Positions 10,657 to 19,848 are shown, numbered from the stretch's first letter. The stretch: 64,000 nt of DNA from Planctomycetota bacterium (GCA_963204725.1 CAUJHH010000024.1:62001-126000), one strand, 5' to 3'. Translations and numbers: made by a program. Notes: generated by a model from the letters alone, not told the origin.

Positions 10657-10707
10657 AATTGGATCAACCCCGCGTTCCTCGGCCCGAATCTCGCCCTCCG
10701 CCCTTCC

Positions 10708-10977
10708 TCAGGGCCCGGAATCCGGTGCGGATTCACCTATCGCCATCGATCCCAACTCGGCGATCATCGACGTGGCCTGCTCAGCCGCCTCGATCACCGC
10801 ATCGAGCTTCTCACGCACCCTTTCAGGTGCTCCATCGCCCAGCAACTCCGTCACGGTCGCGGCGCCCATCCGCACGACAAACAGCCTGTTGTTGATCTCG
10901 TGCACGAGCGATCTCGCCGCATCGGCACCGCCGAGACCTCTCGCGTTCGATCCTGGCTCGTGATCTCCCTTTGGCAT
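10708..10977 (-). CDS. Small protein resembling a lone histidine-kinase phosphoacceptor helix
   Basis: This 89-residue frame contains SLVHEINNRLFVVRMGAATV at about residues 23-42. It resembles the H-box of HisKA dimerisation domains (HE-[IL]-NN), followed by a second helix (REKLDAVIEAAEQATSMIAE). No ATP-binding domain follows, so it cannot be a complete kinase. It could be a phosphotransfer-like or decoy domain, or a remnant of a larger kinase. It lies divergent from the macrodomain gene and upstream of the metal-transport operon on the same strand, with the palindrome between them. Codon usage looks like its neighbours. Confidence 0.5.
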   Translation of the reverse strand: MPKGDHEPGSNARGLGGADAARSLVHEINNRLFVVRMGAATVTELLGDGAPERVREKLDAVIEAAEQATSMIAELGSMAIGESAPDSGP

Positions 10978-11059
10978 GCCAAATCTTTGGCACCCGAGCT
11001 GCCGCAGGCGTTTCGCCCTGCCATCCGGGCCCCCGGCGCGCCGATTCCTCCGCCGCGAC

Positions 11060-11065
11060 TATAAT
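11060..11065 (+). promoter_or_regulatory. Consensus -10 box before the macrodomain gene
   Basis: A perfect TATAAT stands 34 bp before the ATG at 11099 in otherwise GC-rich sequence. No good -35 box is seen 16-18 bp upstream. Confidence 0.4.
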
Positions 11066-11098
11066 TCGGACTTACGAATCTTCTTTGGAGCTCAAGCC

Positions 11099-11596
11099 AT
11101 GGTCCACGAAGTCAGCGGCGACATCCTTCTCTCCTCCGCCCAGGCGATCGCACACGGCGTTGCTCCCAACGACCCCTTTCACAGCGGCCTTGCGCTCTCG
11201 CTTCGCGAGAGGTGGCCAGCCATGTACAAGGATTTCAGGCATTACTGCCAGACGACCCATCCCAAGCCCGGAACAATCTGGGCGTGGGCCGGCGTCAGCG
11301 ACCACGGAAGCGTCCGCATCGTTTCGCTGCTGACTCAGGAAGGCGGCTATGAGCACGGAGCAAAGCCCGGACCCGCGCTCTCGTCATTGCTCAACCATGC
11401 CCTCCGAGAACTCCACGCGTGGATCGACTCGGAGCGCATCCAGAGTGTTGCGCTGCCAAGACTCTGCACCGGTGTCGGCGCAATGTCTTGGACCGATGTC
11501 CTTCCTCTGATCAAGCACCACCTCGGCGCTCTGGCCATCCCTGTCTATGTCTATTCGACCTATCACGCAGGGCAGAAGGCGAGCGAGACGCCCTGA
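11099..11596 (+). CDS. Macrodomain protein (ADP-ribose-binding/deacylating)
   Basis: This 165-residue single-domain protein has macrodomain features: the entry strand EVSGDILLSSAQAIAHGV, the loop PRLCTGVGAMSWTDVLPLI that binds the distal ribose and phosphates, and a terminal strand IPVYVYSTYH. Family members bind or hydrolyse ADP-ribose derivatives such as Appr-1''-p or remove ADP-ribosyl groups. The usual catalytic Asn-rich loop is not obvious, so activity is uncertain. The ATG at 11099 has GGAG upstream. It is followed after 21 bp by a histidine kinase gene on the same strand, so it may share its transcript. Confidence 0.8.
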   Translation: MVHEVSGDILLSSAQAIAHGVAPNDPFHSGLALSLRERWPAMYKDFRHYCQTTHPKPGTIWAWAGVSDHGSVRIVSLLTQEGGYEHGAKPGPALSSLLNHALRELHAWIDSERIQSVALPRLCTGVGAMSWTDVLPLIKHHLGALAIPVYVYSTYHAGQKASETP

Positions 11597-11617
11597 TTCC
11601 GCAGGATCGAGAGCCGG

Positions 11618-12517
11618 ATGCCTCCCACACGCCCAACGCCGCGCGATCGCGACACCGTCTCACCAATCCGGGTGTTCGTGCTCGTGCTCGCCATCGTCTT
11701 CGTGGTGGAGTTCGCGATCATGGCCGCCCTCGCGGCCATCGTGCCCGCGTCAAAGGATGCGCCGTTTTTGTCCCTGATCGATTCCCTTGTGCTCGTTGCC
11801 GCACTCTGTCCCGCACTCTGGCTGCTCGTTGTACGTCCGCTCCGCGCACTCGTTTCCGAACGCGGGGCCCTCCTCCGGCGCACCATGACGATCCAGGAAG
11901 ACGAGCGTGCACGGATCGCCCGTGATCTCCACGACGAGCTCGGCCAAACCCAGACCGCCATCCTTCTCGGAATTCGCGCCGTTGCCAACTCAACATCGCT
12001 CGACCAAGCCCACGAGCGGGCACACGCCACCAAGGAGATGGCCGTCGCCGCCATCGACGCGACCCGAAGGCTCGCCCGCGGCCTCTCGCCAAGTGTCCTC
12101 ACCGACTTCGGCCTCACCCAGGGCATCGATCGCATCTGCGAGGACATCGCCGAATCGAGCGGCATCGATATCGTTCGCACCATCCACATCGGCTCGGCCC
12201 GCTTCGATCCAGCCATCGAGATCGCGATCTACCGGATCGTGCAGGAAGCGCTCACGAACGTGATCAAGCACGCCGACGCAGACACCGTCGAGGTCCGTCT
12301 GCTCCTGGAGGAGCACCGGCTCACGCTCTCGGTCGCCGACAACGGCCGAGGCGTACACACGTCCGCCGATCGCCACCGCACGACCGAGCCGGGTCTCGGG
12401 CTCGCGGGAATGCGACAGCGCGTCACTCTCCTGGGCGGATCGTTTCGGATCATGCCCAACCCAGCAGGCGGGACCTCGCTCCGAGCATCCATCCCCGCAC
12501 ACCCGATCTCGCCATGA
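11618..12517 (+). CDS. Sensor histidine kinase of the NarL-partner (HisKA_3) type
   Basis: This 299-residue kinase has two N-terminal membrane helices (about residues 18-42 and 50-73), which leave only a very short periplasmic loop, so the signal may be sensed in the membrane. The H-box ERARIARDLHDELGQTQTA carries the phosphoacceptor His. The ATP lid follows: IVQEALTNVIKHA (N-box), VADNGRG (G1) and GLGLAGMRQRV (G2). The stop overlaps the start of the response regulator by 4 bp (ATGA), so the two are a translationally coupled cognate pair. Confidence 0.93.
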   Translation: MPPTRPTPRDRDTVSPIRVFVLVLAIVFVVEFAIMAALAAIVPASKDAPFLSLIDSLVLVAALCPALWLLVVRPLRALVSERGALLRRTMTIQEDERARIARDLHDELGQTQTAILLGIRAVANSTSLDQAHERAHATKEMAVAAIDATRRLARGLSPSVLTDFGLTQGIDRICEDIAESSGIDIVRTIHIGSARFDPAIEIAIYRIVQEALTNVIKHADADTVEVRLLLEEHRLTLSVADNGRGVHTSADRHRTTEPGLGLAGMRQRVTLLGGSFRIMPNPAGGTSLRASIPAHPISP

Positions 12518-13158
12518 GCAAGACCACCATACTCATCGTCGATGACCACGCCATGATCCGCAAGGGACTCCGCATGGCCATCGAATCCCAGTCCGACTTG
12601 CAGGTCGTCGGCGAGGCCGGCACCGTTCACGAAGCCATCGGACTCGCCGCACGCCTCGAGCCGCAGATCATCACGCTCGATCTCACCATGCCCGGCCCCT
12701 CCGGCGTCGCCTCCGTCGAACGTCTCCGTGAGGCCGCCCCGGGCGCTCGCATCATCGTCCTCACCATGCACGACGATCCCGCGTACGTACGCAGCGCGAT
12801 GGCGATGGGAGCATCGGGTTATGTCCACAAGAGCGCCGCCGATACCGAGCTGATCTCGGCCATCCGAGCGGTCGCACGGGGCCGGGCGTTCATCGACGTT
12901 GGAGACGCCGCGACGCTCGAGTCCATCCTCTCTCCCCGCACCCGCGCCACAGCGAAGTCCCCCGTGGATAGCCTGAGCGATCGTGAGCGTGAGGTGCTCC
13001 GTCAGGTCGCGCGCGGCTACACCAACCAGCAGATCGCCGACGAGATCGGCCTCAGCGTCAAGACCGTCGAGTCATACCGCTCGCGACTTATGAAGAAGCT
13101 CGGGCTCAAGGAGCGCGCCGATCTCGTCCGCCTCGCGATGGAGCTCGGCCTGATCTGA
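12514..13158 (+). CDS. NarL/FixJ-family response regulator
   Basis: A 214-residue regulator. The receiver domain (residues 4-120) shows the acidic pair in LIVDDHAMI, the phosphoacceptor Asp in IITLDLTMPGPSG, Thr in VLTMHD and Lys in GYVHKSAAD. The C-terminal LuxR/GerE helix-turn-helix (LSDREREVLRQVARGYTNQQ, then LSVKTVESYRSRLMKKLG) binds DNA. It is coupled to the histidine kinase upstream. Possible targets are unknown; the next gene downstream is a broken secreted protein on the same strand 184 bp away. Confidence 0.95.
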   Translation: MSKTTILIVDDHAMIRKGLRMAIESQSDLQVVGEAGTVHEAIGLAARLEPQIITLDLTMPGPSGVASVERLREAAPGARIIVLTMHDDPAYVRSAMAMGASGYVHKSAADTELISAIRAVARGRAFIDVGDAATLESILSPRTRATAKSPVDSLSDREREVLRQVARGYTNQQIADEIGLSVKTVESYRSRLMKKLGLKERADLVRLAMELGLI

Positions 13159-13294
13159 TTCCGACCCGAGCACGGCCGAAGCTTGCCACTCCGAGCCGCC
13201 TGGCCTTCCCCGGCACGAATTCCGTGAGAGTCAAAGGAACCCCGCTTTCAGAACGCACCGCGGCCTGCGATGCTCTTGGTGCAGACTCGATGAC

Positions 13295-13317
13295 GCATCC
13301 GCGCTCGGGTCGGATGC
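13295..13317. repeat. Small inverted repeat before a secreted-protein gene
   Basis: GCATCCG and CGGATGC separated by 9 nt form a hairpin 25 nt before the ATG at 13343. It could end the response-regulator transcript or act in the leader of the next gene. No U-rich tail follows. Confidence 0.4.
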
Positions 13318-13342
13318 ACCCGAAAAGGCAACCGCAAGGGGA

Positions 13343-14146
13343 ATGTATAAGAGAGCCCGCCACTTCGTCTTCAATGCCGTTGCGATGACCATCTTGTTGA
13401 ACACGGCTCTGGCCGCGCACGCCCAGACCGCGGTCTACACCCAGACCATGAAGCCCGGCGGCGGCATCCTGCCAAACTCCCAGCTCTGGATCGATCCCAC
13501 CGGCGAGAACGACTCAATCGCGTGGGCCAGCCTCACCATGCCCCATGCCGCAACGGTGACGAGAATCGAGTGGTGGGGCCAGGTGCTGCCGCCCCTCGGT
13601 TTCAGAGTCTCCTTCTTCAATCAGGATCCGCACACGGTCGCCTCGCAGCCTGACATCTTCTACGCCGACAGCCATCCCATCAGCGAATAGAACTACCCTG
13701 CCCCCACCGTCACAAACGTCGGCGGCGGACTCTACAGGTTCTCCGTGTACCTCGCCACGCCGCTCGATTTCGAGGCCAACACAAGGTGCTTCGTCTCAAT
13801 CATCGGACGCACCCCGATCTTCTCGGCGAGCTGGGGTTGGGCGCAGGGTGAGGGCCCGGGGACAACGTTCGACTGGATGCGCGGAGCGCACATGTACTTC
13901 AATCTGGGTGACGGAAGGGCGTTCGTCCTCAGTGGCAGCTTCAATGACTCGTGCGCGTCGGCGGACTACAACGGCGACGGAACGCCCGATGTCCTCGACT
14001 TCCTCAACTTCCTCGATGACTTCGGCAACTGCGACCGCCTGCCGGCACGCTGCGGCACGCGCAATCCAAATCAGTACAACCCCGACGGCGTCGTCGACAT
14101 CATCGACTTCCTCGCGTCCTTCGACATCTTCGGGCAATGCGCCTGA
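13343..14146 (+). pseudogene. Secreted dockerin-like protein gene interrupted by an in-frame amber codon
   Basis: One reading frame of 268 codons runs from ATG 13343 (ribosome site AAGGGG) to TGA 14146 but contains a single TAG at 13688-13690. The first part has a signal peptide (residues 1-27, ending LAAHAQ) and a beta-rich start. After the TAG the same frame continues without a break into NYPAPTVTNVGGGLYRFSVY and two calcium-binding dockerin-like repeats: DYNGDGTPDVLDFLNFLDD and NPDGVVDIIDFLASFD. Such repeats are common in Phycisphaerae secreted proteins. The likely explanations are a nonsense mutation, a sequencing error or rare readthrough. No other frameshift is needed. Confidence 0.75.
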
Positions 14147-14226
14147 CCAGCGCTCCTCAACCTTAAGGCGAGCAGCTCCCAACCGAGCCCCGCTGGAATC
14201 GACCAGCGCGACGACACCCGATTCGT

Positions 14227-14433
14227 TCAGACCCCGGCCCGCGTCTCGGACGGCCTTCTGGTCAGCGCAAAGTAGATCACATAGAACCAGGAAAAGATCC
14301 CGGCCAGAATCGCCCACAGGATCGACCGGTTTCGCTGCCACGAACACACCACGGCGATTGCCGATCCCAAGCCGATGCCCGTCTGGGCCAGGTCCTGGTT
14401 CGACTGCAAAGCAACATGCGCGAGCACCATCAT
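14227..14433 (-). CDS. Small two-helix membrane protein
   Basis: This 68-residue protein has two hydrophobic segments: one around TGIGLGSAIAVVCSWQRN and a second, SILWAILAGIFSWFYVIYFA. Short proteins with this layout and a C-terminal WxYVIYxA-like block recur in Planctomycetota and other phyla, to my knowledge without a defined role. Two adjacent ATGs (14433, 14430) are possible starts, and a GTG a little further upstream is also in frame. It lies between the broken dockerin-like gene and tRNA-Phe. Confidence 0.6.
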   Translation of the reverse strand: MMVLAHVALQSNQDLAQTGIGLGSAIAVVCSWQRNRSILWAILAGIFSWFYVIYFALTRRPSETRAGV

Positions 14434-14651
14434 CCGTTGCACTCCCAGCCCGTCGCCGGTCCGTTGCTCCCGCCTCTCGCTCAAATCGCGAGTCCAGATG
14501 CTCGGCCCGCGCGGTCCAATCCTCTGTCGCAGCATACCGCGCAGCGCAGATCGGTGCCGTTCTGAACCCGATAGCAGGCCCCAATGCACCTCGTGAAGGC
14601 GGGGAGCGTGGATCGTGATCGTGCGATCACAGACGCTGCAAACCCGACCAA

Positions 14652-14724
14652 TGGGCAGAGCCGGACTTGAACCGGCGACCCCCGCATTTTCAGTGCGGTG
14701 CTCTACCAACTGAGCTATCTGCCC
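14652..14724 (-). tRNA. tRNA-Phe (anticodon GAA)
   Basis: A 73-nt cloverleaf can be drawn: acceptor GGGCAGA pairs with TCTGCCC, D-arm AGCTCAGTTGGTAGAGC, anticodon stem CCGCA/TGCGG with loop CTGAAAA (anticodon GAA), and T-arm with GGTTCAAGTCC. The discriminator base is A. The CCA end is not encoded and must be added after transcription. Confidence 0.97.
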
Positions 14725-14847
14725 GCCGCGAACGCCCGTTGCCGGAGGCCCGCGTGCAGGACGGAACGATATCACATACCCGTGCCCCGTCAAGGTGTTC
14801 GGGGCGTTCACGGGTCGATTCCGTCCCCGCGATACCATCCAACCGTC

Positions 14848-15708
14848 ATGGAAGGCATGAACGCCAATCCAACCACGGTCCGATCGCCCGCCGCCGCGGC
14901 CGCCGATGGGCATGATCGGACCTCTCATGTCTTGCAGGTACGAGGCCTTACCGTCGTCTTTCCCGACCGCAACGACAGATCCCGTGTCCACCACGCCGTC
15001 GACGACATCTCGCTCGATCTCGATCGCGGAGAGGCCCTCGGCATCGTCGGCGAGTCCGGTTCAGGCAAGACCACCCTTGGACGCGCCGTCCTCGGCCTCA
15101 TCTCGATCGCATCCGGCTCCATCCTGATCGAAGGCAAGGACGTGCGCACCACGCGCGGCTCGGCTCTCCGATCCCTCCGCCGAAAGGCGCAGATCATCTT
15201 CCAGGATCCCGGCGGCTCGCTCAATCCTCGGATGCGCATCGCCGAGGTCGTCTCCGAACCGCTCCAGATCCATCGCGTCGGCGACCGGCGCCAGCGCCGC
15301 GCCGCAGCCATCACGCTCCTCGAGCGATGCGGTATGCCCTCCGACGCCGCAGACCGTCTCCCCCACCAGCTCAGTGGCGGCCAGCGTCAGCGAGTCGCGA
15401 TCGCTCGCGCCCTCACGCTCGAACCCGCACTCATCGTCTGCGACGAGCCCACGAGCGCGCTCGATGTCTCGGTCCAGGCCCAGATTCTCAACCTGCTCTC
15501 TGATCTGCGTGCCGAGCGGGGCCTCTCCTACCTGTTCATCAGCCACGACATCGCGGTCGTCTCACACCTCTGCAACCGCATCGCCGTGATGCGTGCCGGC
15601 GCAATTGTTGAGACCGGTGCGACCGAATCCGTGCTCTCGGCCCCGTCCCACGAGTACACACGCCAGTTGCTCAGCGCCGTACCGTCACGCGACCTCGCTC
15701 CTTCGTGA
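14848..15708 (+). CDS. Oligopeptide/dipeptide-type ABC transporter ATP-binding protein
   Basis: This 286-residue ATPase resembles OppF/DppF. Walker A GIVGESGSGKTTLGRAVLGL, the Q-loop stretch IIFQDPGGSLNPRMRI (the NPRM motif is typical of OppF), signature QLSGGQRQRVAIARALTL, Walker B LIVCDEPTSALD and H-loop FISHDIAVV are all intact. No permease or binding-protein gene is nearby, so it is an orphan ATPase that must pair with subunits encoded elsewhere. The start is placed at ATG 14848; ATG 14857 is possible. A longer open frame upstream overlaps the tRNA gene on the other strand and is not used. Confidence 0.88.
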   Translation: MEGMNANPTTVRSPAAAAADGHDRTSHVLQVRGLTVVFPDRNDRSRVHHAVDDISLDLDRGEALGIVGESGSGKTTLGRAVLGLISIASGSILIEGKDVRTTRGSALRSLRRKAQIIFQDPGGSLNPRMRIAEVVSEPLQIHRVGDRRQRRAAAITLLERCGMPSDAADRLPHQLSGGQRQRVAIARALTLEPALIVCDEPTSALDVSVQAQILNLLSDLRAERGLSYLFISHDIAVVSHLCNRIAVMRAGAIVETGATESVLSAPSHEYTRQLLSAVPSRDLAPS

Positions 15709-15740
15709 CTTCGTGACGTCCCTCATCATTGGCTCGCAAC

Positions 15741-17603
15741 TCATTCGCTCATTGCCATCTCAGTCCCCCACATCGCCAGATTCGCCATCGGCCATGCCAG
15801 CGACCACAACTCGCTGGGGCGCTCGGCCACCGCCGCGATTGCTGCATCAGTGAACACCTCGTGCAGGAACGCAGAGCCGCGTATCAGATCCGCCTGATCC
15901 GCTACCCAGATCTGAAACGGAAGCGGGAAGCTCGCCTTCGGACGCTCGACAACCTCGCGAGGCAGCATTCCCCGGAACGCCTCTCGCAGCGCGATCTTCG
16001 TCCTCGTCGCCGGGCTCTCCCCCGTCCCGCGCGACTCCTCCAGAAACTTCCTCGCCATGGGTAACGACCACGCCACCCCGCGCACCGCCACATCCGCGAG
16101 CGGTGTCCTCCCCTCCACCGATTCCAGCATCGTCGCCGTGTCCAGCCGCTGCAGCAGCCCGACCAGATTCACACGCTGCTGGAACCTCAGATGTAGCTCG
16201 AGCGCGTCAATGCCAGCGCCCCGTCGCTCCGCCTCCGACGACGCCTCGTCGCTCGCGGCGCCGAACTCCGCCCGATACGTCGCCATCAGTTCCTCGTCCT
16301 CGCCCGCGTCCAGCCACCACGATTCGTTCAGAATCCCACGCTTGCTCGCGATCGGCACCCACGCCGCAGAGTTGAGCTGGAACACGCCCGGGTCCGCGTT
16401 CCCCCGCTCCACATGGAACTTCGCCATCGAGAGCGGCGTGTCGTACCCACCGAAGTACTCGTCCGCGCCCTCCCCCGAGAGCGCAACCACGTTCCCGGCG
16501 CGCCGGAGCGTCCTCGCCACCTGGTTGATCGCCACCTCGTTCGGCGTTCCGAGCGGCACGGCCATCCGCCCCACCATCTCTCGCCACCGCGCCGCGAACA
16601 TCTCGCGGGACACCGTCGATTCCACGTGCCGCGCGCCGATCCGATCGGCCACCAGCCTGGCAAACGCGAAGTCCTCCGATCCAACTTCCTTGCTGCCAGT
16701 CGCGCCCGCACAGAACGTGCTCAACGACCCGACCCGCGCCATCGCCTCTGCGCACACGATCGAGCTGTCCAGCCCGCCGGAAAGCAGCGCGCACATCGGT
16801 ACATCGGACCTCAGGTGCGCCCCCACGCTCGCACGAACCGTCTCGCGCACACCGGCTTCATCCATCTCGCTCGTGACCGACCACGCCGAGGCATCCACAC
16901 GTGACCTCGTCGAGGCGAGCCGCGGATCGCGGAGATCAAACCGCAGGATCTCCCCCGGCCTCACCACGCGCACACCCTCGTAGAGCGTCCGCTCCCCGAG
17001 CGTGGTTCGGATCGTCGTCAGATACGCGCTCACCGCCACCGCATCCGGCCTGCGCACGAAGCCCGGATGCGCGGCGATCGCACCGATCTCGCTCGCGAAA
17101 ACAAGCTCTTTCGTCACGCCGGATTCCACGAGCATGTAATACAGAGGCTTGATCCCGATCGGATCTCGCACCAGCGTCAGCGACTCTTCTCGCCCGTCAT
17201 ACCACGCGAACGCGTACATACCACGCACACGTCTCGTCGCGCCCTCCACGCCCCACCTCGCGCACGCCCGACCAAGCGTCTCGGTGTCGCAGGCCGAATT
17301 GAACGCCACGCCCTCCGCTCCGAGCTCACGCCGAATCTCCGCATCGTTGTAGATCTCGCCGTTGTAGACGAGCCACGCCCCCGCCTCGCTTGCGTCCGAA
17401 CGGAACCGCATCGGCTGGTGCCCGGCGTTCGATGTGTCGATCACGCTCAGCCGCCGATGCGCCAGCACCACGTGACCGAGCCTCTCCAACCCCGCATCAT
17501 CCGGGCCTCGGTGGGCCATTCGATCGCGCATCGCCACGATTTCGCCGTCGCGAAGCGCGACCGGCGATCCAACCCACCTCGCGATGCCCAGAACGCCGCA
17601 CAT
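15741..17603 (-). CDS. asnB: Asparagine synthase (glutamine-hydrolysing)
   Basis: A 620-residue enzyme converting aspartate, glutamine and ATP to asparagine, or an AsnB-like amidotransferase acting on another substrate. The N-terminal glutaminase domain starts MCGVLGIARWVG with nucleophile Cys2, followed by HRGPDDAG, HRRLSVIDTSNAGHQPM and VYNGEIYND. The synthetase domain has the ATP pyrophosphatase loop CALLSGGLDSSIVCAEAM and VVALSGEGADEYFGGYDTP. Length fits the family. It is 66 bp downstream of a sulfatase gene on the same strand and converges with the ABC ATPase. Many bacterial paralogues work in surface-polymer clusters, so the precise role is uncertain. Confidence 0.9.
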   Translation of the reverse strand: MCGVLGIARWVGSPVALRDGEIVAMRDRMAHRGPDDAGLERLGHVVLAHRRLSVIDTSNAGHQPMRFRSDASEAGAWLVYNGEIYNDAEIRRELGAEGVAFNSACDTETLGRACARWGVEGATRRVRGMYAFAWYDGREESLTLVRDPIGIKPLYYMLVESGVTKELVFASEIGAIAAHPGFVRRPDAVAVSAYLTTIRTTLGERTLYEGVRVVRPGEILRFDLRDPRLASTRSRVDASAWSVTSEMDEAGVRETVRASVGAHLRSDVPMCALLSGGLDSSIVCAEAMARVGSLSTFCAGATGSKEVGSEDFAFARLVADRIGARHVESTVSREMFAARWREMVGRMAVPLGTPNEVAINQVARTLRRAGNVVALSGEGADEYFGGYDTPLSMAKFHVERGNADPGVFQLNSAAWVPIASKRGILNESWWLDAGEDEELMATYRAEFGAASDEASSEAERRGAGIDALELHLRFQQRVNLVGLLQRLDTATMLESVEGRTPLADVAVRGVAWSLPMARKFLEESRGTGESPATRTKIALREAFRGMLPREVVERPKASFPLPFQIWVADQADLIRGSAFLHEVFTDAAIAAVAERPSELWSLAWPMANLAMWGTEMAMSE

Positions 17604-17669
17604 CGTGTCGAATCATCGGCGTGCGGACCGAAAGTTGTCGAGCAACGGTGTGAAGTTCGACCGCCAGAC

Positions 17670-19157
17670 TCACGGCGCGCCGTCGGCTCCGAACCCCTCA
17701 TCGATCGGAAGCACCGGCTCGCCCTTCATGTCCGTCTGAATGACCTTGAACTGGTCAAGCAGGAACAAGGGCCTCGCCGCCTCGGCGGAGAGAGCATCGA
17801 TCCTCGCCTTCAATCGTTCCACGATCTCCGGATGCTCCGACGCCACATTCCGCGTTTCGGACGGATCATCGGATAGGTTGTGCAGATCGACGCTCTGCGG
17901 CAGCATCGTCCGCCAGATCAGCTTCCAGTCACCCTCCCGCACCGCTCCGCGGAACGGCTCGATGTTGTAGACAATCTCCGTCCGCGGCGATGGCGCGTTC
18001 TTTGAAAGTGCGCTCCAAACATCCACGCCATCGAGCGGCTTGCTCCTCGCCGTCGAGGCCCCGGCAAGCGCCGCAAACGTCGGATAAAGGTCCACGCCGT
18101 GGACCATACCGTTGACACGCCCGGCGTTGATCCGGGCCGGCCAATTGACCAGTGCGCACACCCGGGTCGCCCCCTCGTACAGCGTCCCCTTGCCCTCGCG
18201 ATAGGGCCCGTTGTCGCAAGGGAGCACGATGTTGCTCATGTCCGCCATCACGCCGCTGAACATGGCGTTTCGTGTTCCGCCGTTGTCGCTGTGAAACACG
18301 ATAATCGTGTTCTCGCGCATCCCCGCATTCTCGAGCGCTCGAACCACGCGCCCGATCTCATCATCCAGGCAGGTCACCATCGCCGCGTACGTGCGCCGCG
18401 TCGGCTCCGAGATCCCGGGATACCGGTCGATGTACTCCTGCGGAGCCTGGTAGGGCGTGTGCGGCGCATTGAACGCCAGGTAGAGATACAGAGGCACCGA
18501 GGGGTCGTGATTCTCGATGAGCCGCGCCGCGTCTTGCCCGAGAAGCGTCGTCGTGTAACCCTCCTCGACCACCCGCTCGTTATCGCGATACCAGTCGACG
18601 ACACCGTGCTCCTCGTGCGTGAAGTAATCCAACTCACCGATCATCGCGCCGTACTGGTAGTCAAAGCCGCGCTGCCGGGGCCACCACTTCTTGTTCGCGT
18701 GACCAAGATGCCACTTGCCGACGATCGCCGTCGCGTACCCCGCCTCCTTGAGGCACTGCGGCATCAGCCACTCGTCGGTATCCAGCCCGTACGCCGAAAC
18801 CGAGGGAATCACCGCCGTCTGGAGCCCGTACCGAAACGGATACCGCCCCGTCAGCATCGCCGCACGCGTCGGCGTGCACATCGGCTGCACATAGAACTGG
18901 TCGAGCACCGCGCCCTCTGAAGCCAGCCGATCAAGGTTCGGCGTCTTGATGTCGGTGCACCCGTTGAATCCGACGTCCTTCCATCCAAGGTCATCCGCGA
19001 CGATGTGGACGATGTGTGGGCGAGGTGCTGGAGAGGCCCGATCTCCCTGCGCAAATGCTGGCGACGCAATCGGACTCAGGAAGCACATGTACGCGAACGC
19101 AAGGCCGACGGACCACCAACGCGGAGAGATGACGCGCGAGCGAACGAAAGCACCCAT
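17670..19157 (-). CDS. Secreted arylsulfatase-type sulfatase
   Basis: This 495-residue type I sulfatase hydrolyses sulfate esters, probably on algal or other sulfated polysaccharides. A signal peptide covers residues 1-36 (ending SPAFAQ). The metal site begins HIVADDLGWKDVGFNG. The modification motif MCTPTRAAMLTGRYPFRYG holds the Cys that an FGE enzyme converts to formylglycine. Further active-site blocks are GKWHLGHANK and VFHSDNGGTRNAM. An excellent AGGAGGT ribosome site precedes the ATG at 19157. Sulfatases are abundant in Planctomycetota. The maturation enzyme is not in this window. Confidence 0.94.
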   Translation of the reverse strand: MGAFVRSRVISPRWWSVGLAFAYMCFLSPIASPAFAQGDRASPAPRPHIVHIVADDLGWKDVGFNGCTDIKTPNLDRLASEGAVLDQFYVQPMCTPTRAAMLTGRYPFRYGLQTAVIPSVSAYGLDTDEWLMPQCLKEAGYATAIVGKWHLGHANKKWWPRQRGFDYQYGAMIGELDYFTHEEHGVVDWYRDNERVVEEGYTTTLLGQDAARLIENHDPSVPLYLYLAFNAPHTPYQAPQEYIDRYPGISEPTRRTYAAMVTCLDDEIGRVVRALENAGMRENTIIVFHSDNGGTRNAMFSGVMADMSNIVLPCDNGPYREGKGTLYEGATRVCALVNWPARINAGRVNGMVHGVDLYPTFAALAGASTARSKPLDGVDVWSALSKNAPSPRTEIVYNIEPFRGAVREGDWKLIWRTMLPQSVDLHNLSDDPSETRNVASEHPEIVERLKARIDALSAEAARPLFLLDQFKVIQTDMKGEPVLPIDEGFGADGAP

Positions 19158-19374
19158 GAATGGACCTCCTGAGGAGGCCGCATTATACGACGCTCAGAAC
19201 GCGCGGATTCCAGCGGATCGCCAGGGAACAAGCAACCCGAGAGCTCGCCCAAGCCAGCATCAGTCGAGAGGCTTGGGCATGCGACTTAGGAACACGACGC
19301 CTCCACCGCGTTCGGCCACGATGCTGTTCTCGGGAACGGCCGAGCGTCGGAATGCCGATCGCACGCCGTACGTC

Positions 19375-19785
19375 TCACACCCAGACCTGCACGATCATGT
19401 TGGGCTCTTTCAGCTTCCCGGTCCAATCCCCCACAGCCGTCGTTACGAACTTCACCTCGTACTGAGGGTGGGCATCCAGCCACTCGTTGATCTGTTGATC
19501 CAGATAGTGAAGCGCCTCTTCCGTCAGCTTGCAGTGAAAGCTCTTGACATGGATCGCGCCCGTTCCAGTGGCGTTCGGCGTCCGCTGCCATGAATCCTCA
19601 TGCCGCCCGCTTGTGAGCTTCTGCTCGAACGCGCGGATCTTGCTCGAAGCTCCAACCACGGCCCCCGGTGGCGGCACATGCTGGATCCGCGACACCGGCT
19701 GCGGATTCACCGGCTGCGGCTCCATCGGAATGGAGTCGTCGTCGCCCCCCGTCTGTGCGCCGGGCCCATTCGGATTCTGTCCCAT
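19375..19785 (-). CDS. Conserved hypothetical protein with disordered N-terminus
   Basis: A 136-residue protein. The first 55 residues are rich in Pro, Gly, Asn and Gln (PMEPQPVNPQPVSRIQHVPP) and probably unstructured. The C-terminal half looks folded: IHVKSFHCKLTEEALHYLDQ, INEWLDAHPQYEVKFVTTAV and PNMIVQVWV. There is no signal peptide or catalytic motif. The ATG at 19785 is preceded by AAGGGGGT. I do not know the function. It lies 217 bp upstream of the sulfatase gene and 63 bp after the LigD-like gene, all on the minus strand. Confidence 0.7.
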   Translation of the reverse strand: MGQNPNGPGAQTGGDDDSIPMEPQPVNPQPVSRIQHVPPPGAVVGASSKIRAFEQKLTSGRHEDSWQRTPNATGTGAIHVKSFHCKLTEEALHYLDQQINEWLDAHPQYEVKFVTTAVGDWTGKLKEPNMIVQVWV

Positions 19786-19848
19786 GGAACGACCCCCTTT
19801 CGTCGCTCTGTGCATCCAACGGCACCCAGCATAACCGATCAGCCCGCC

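Noticed and set aside
13302..13342. Possible cyclic-di-GMP riboswitch (GCACCCGAAAAGGCAACC)
   Set aside because: Superficially like part of a GEMM core, but the conserved bases and paired helices of that riboswitch are not present.
14225..14994. Longer minus-strand frame through tRNA-Phe to 14227
   Set aside because: It reads through the tRNA; only the last 68 codons encode a plausible membrane protein.
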